From: Cryomorphaceae bacterium | Lineage (GTDB): Bacteria; Bacteroidota; Bacteroidia; Flavobacteriales_D; Crocinitomicaceae | Assembly (NCBI GenBank): GCA_027485365.1 | Contig: JAIXRD010000299.1 | Location: 1-8,509, forward strand | DNA: 8,509 nucleotides | Reading direction: 5' to 3' | In this document: positions 7,683 to 8,509 of the stretch, piece after piece | Position numbering within the stretch: the first letter of the stretch is position 1 | Layout of the letters: every line of letters starts with the position of its first letter | Notes under the pieces: generated by a model | Databases searched by the model: none | Told to the model about the DNA's origin: nothing | What the model saw: the letters and a program-made list of their open reading frames with translations, nothing else | Translations under genes and position numbers: made by a program

Positions 7683-8509
7683 AACAGTTAAAACCAGAAT
7701 ACTTACTTGCCTTAATTAGTGCCCTAGTGGCACTTTTGGCGTTTTGGTTTGAAGTAGCCAGTTTAAATCTTCCATTTAGCCCAGTTATTTCTGCACTTGT
7801 GCTATCGCTTTTTTTGGGAGTAATAACCTTTCTAGTACTCTATTTTGGAATAAAAATATTCTTACAAAATCGCCTCAATCACCTTTTTAAAAACCTTCAA
7901 AATCCTCCCATAATAAAAGCGCAACGGTTGAATGAAATGATAGATGAAGCAGAACAACAGGTCAACCAAGTATCGAAACACCGGACGAAAGAAATTTTGC
8001 AGCTTAAATCTCAAGATTCCTTTCGAAAAGAATTTATTGGCAACCTTGCCCATGAGTTAAAAACTCCTGTATTTGCAATTCAAGGGTATTTAGATACGCT
8101 GATTGATGGGGCAATAGACGACCAAGAAAATGCCTTGAATTTTTTAAAACGCGCTTCAAAAGCAAGCGATCGAATGATCCAGTTACTTGAAGATTTGGAC
8201 GCAATTACACGACTAGAAAATCCTGAACTCACCATTGATAAGCGCCCATTTGATCTCGTTGAAATTATTAAGGAAACCTTTGATTCATTAGAATTTCTTG
8301 CAAAAGAGAAACATATTCAATTGAGTTTTAAAAGAGATTACTCAAACATCTTCGTGCTTGGCGACCGAAACAAAATTGGACAAGTCATTACCAATCTTGT
8401 CAAAAATTCCATTTTATATGGAAATGAAAACGGATCTACTATCGTTACCCTAGAACCCATAGATAATCAAATCCTTATTGAAATAAAAGACAATGGCATT
8501 GGAATAGAC
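7679..8509 (+). CDS. PhoR-like membrane sensor histidine kinase (3' partial)
   Basis: The ATG at 7679 overlaps the regulator's TGA, and the frame is open for 277 residues to the window end. Two membrane segments (about 8-28 and 35-62) are joined by a loop of only some 6-10 residues, so there is no real periplasmic sensor domain. A charged helical linker (about 64-115) follows, without a recognisable PAS domain. The dimerisation and phosphoacceptor domain carries His125 in FIGNLAHELKTPVFAIQGYL. The ATPase domain shows the N box around Asn239 and Asn243 (QVITNLVKNSILYG) and the start of the G1 box, DNGIGID (271-277), where the window ends. The F box and G2 box must lie beyond the edge. It should autophosphorylate on His125 and pass phosphate to Asp57 of the neighbouring regulator. 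The layout resembles PhoR, which senses through partner proteins. The specific signal is not shown here. Confidence 0.93.
   Translation, partial: MKQLKPEYLLALISALVALLAFWFEVASLNLPFSPVISALVLSLFLGVITFLVLYFGIKIFLQNRLNHLFKNLQNPPIIKAQRLNEMIDEAEQQVNQVSKHRTKEILQLKSQDSFRKEFIGNLAHELKTPVFAIQGYLDTLIDGAIDDQENALNFLKRASKASDRMIQLLEDLDAITRLENPELTIDKRPFDLVEIIKETFDSLEFLAKEKHIQLSFKRDYSNIFVLGDRNKIGQVITNLVKNSILYGNENGSTIVTLEPIDNQILIEIKDNGIGID

Noticed and set aside
7718..7737. Hairpin AGTGCC-N5-GGCACT followed by four T in the start of the kinase gene
   Set aside because: The stem is only 6 bp, the T run is short and it lies within a co-translated operon, so a terminator there is unlikely.
1..8509. Possible mobile element, defence system or novel RNA
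   Set aside because: No transposase, integrase, terminal inverted repeats, tRNA or rRNA signatures, or unexplained gene gap over 120 bp are present; every long stretch is explained by five envelope and regulatory genes.

Overview
The window reads as part of a chromosome from a member of the Bacteroidota, most likely the order Flavobacteriales. The signs are a TonB-dependent receptor with an N-terminal carboxypeptidase-regulatory-like domain, a secreted protein ending in a type IX secretion (T9SS) sorting domain, an OmpA protein with thrombospondin type 3 repeats, AT-rich DNA, no purine-rich Shine-Dalgarno sequences before the start codons, and TTTG-ending promoter elements. The genus cannot be fixed from the sequence alone.

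Layout: all five genes lie on the + strand. (1) Positions 1-1395 hold the 3' part of an outer-membrane OmpA-family gene: a DUF5723-like region, eight 27-residue calcium-binding-type repeats and a peptidoglycan-binding OmpA domain. (2) Positions 1480-4329 hold a complete TonB-dependent receptor. (3) Positions 4446-6947 hold a complete secreted protein with a beta-helix-like region, Ig-like and PKD modules and a T9SS type A signal. (4) A strong intrinsic terminator lies at 6960-6987. (5) Positions 6993-7682 hold an OmpR/PhoB-type response regulator. (6) From 7679 to the window end is a PhoR-like sensor histidine kinase that overlaps the regulator by 4 bp and is cut at its 3' end. Gaps between genes are all under 120 bp and contain no further genes.

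How they may work together: the receptor and the T9SS protein look like a cell-surface pair, in which the receptor imports a ligand and the surface protein may capture or process it. The regulator and kinase form a classical two-component system. Its kinase has almost no periplasmic sensor, as in PhoR of the phosphate regulon, so it probably reads a signal from a membrane or cytoplasmic partner. Whether it controls the upstream pair is a hypothesis; phosphate or organophosphate acquisition is one plausible theme but is not shown by the sequence. The window looks like well-organised core envelope and regulatory genes. I see no mobile element, CRISPR array, RNA gene or defence system. The least explained parts are the beta-helix-like domain of the secreted protein, a perfect 20-bp palindrome inside the receptor gene, and the terminator that ends only 5 bp before the regulator's start codon.
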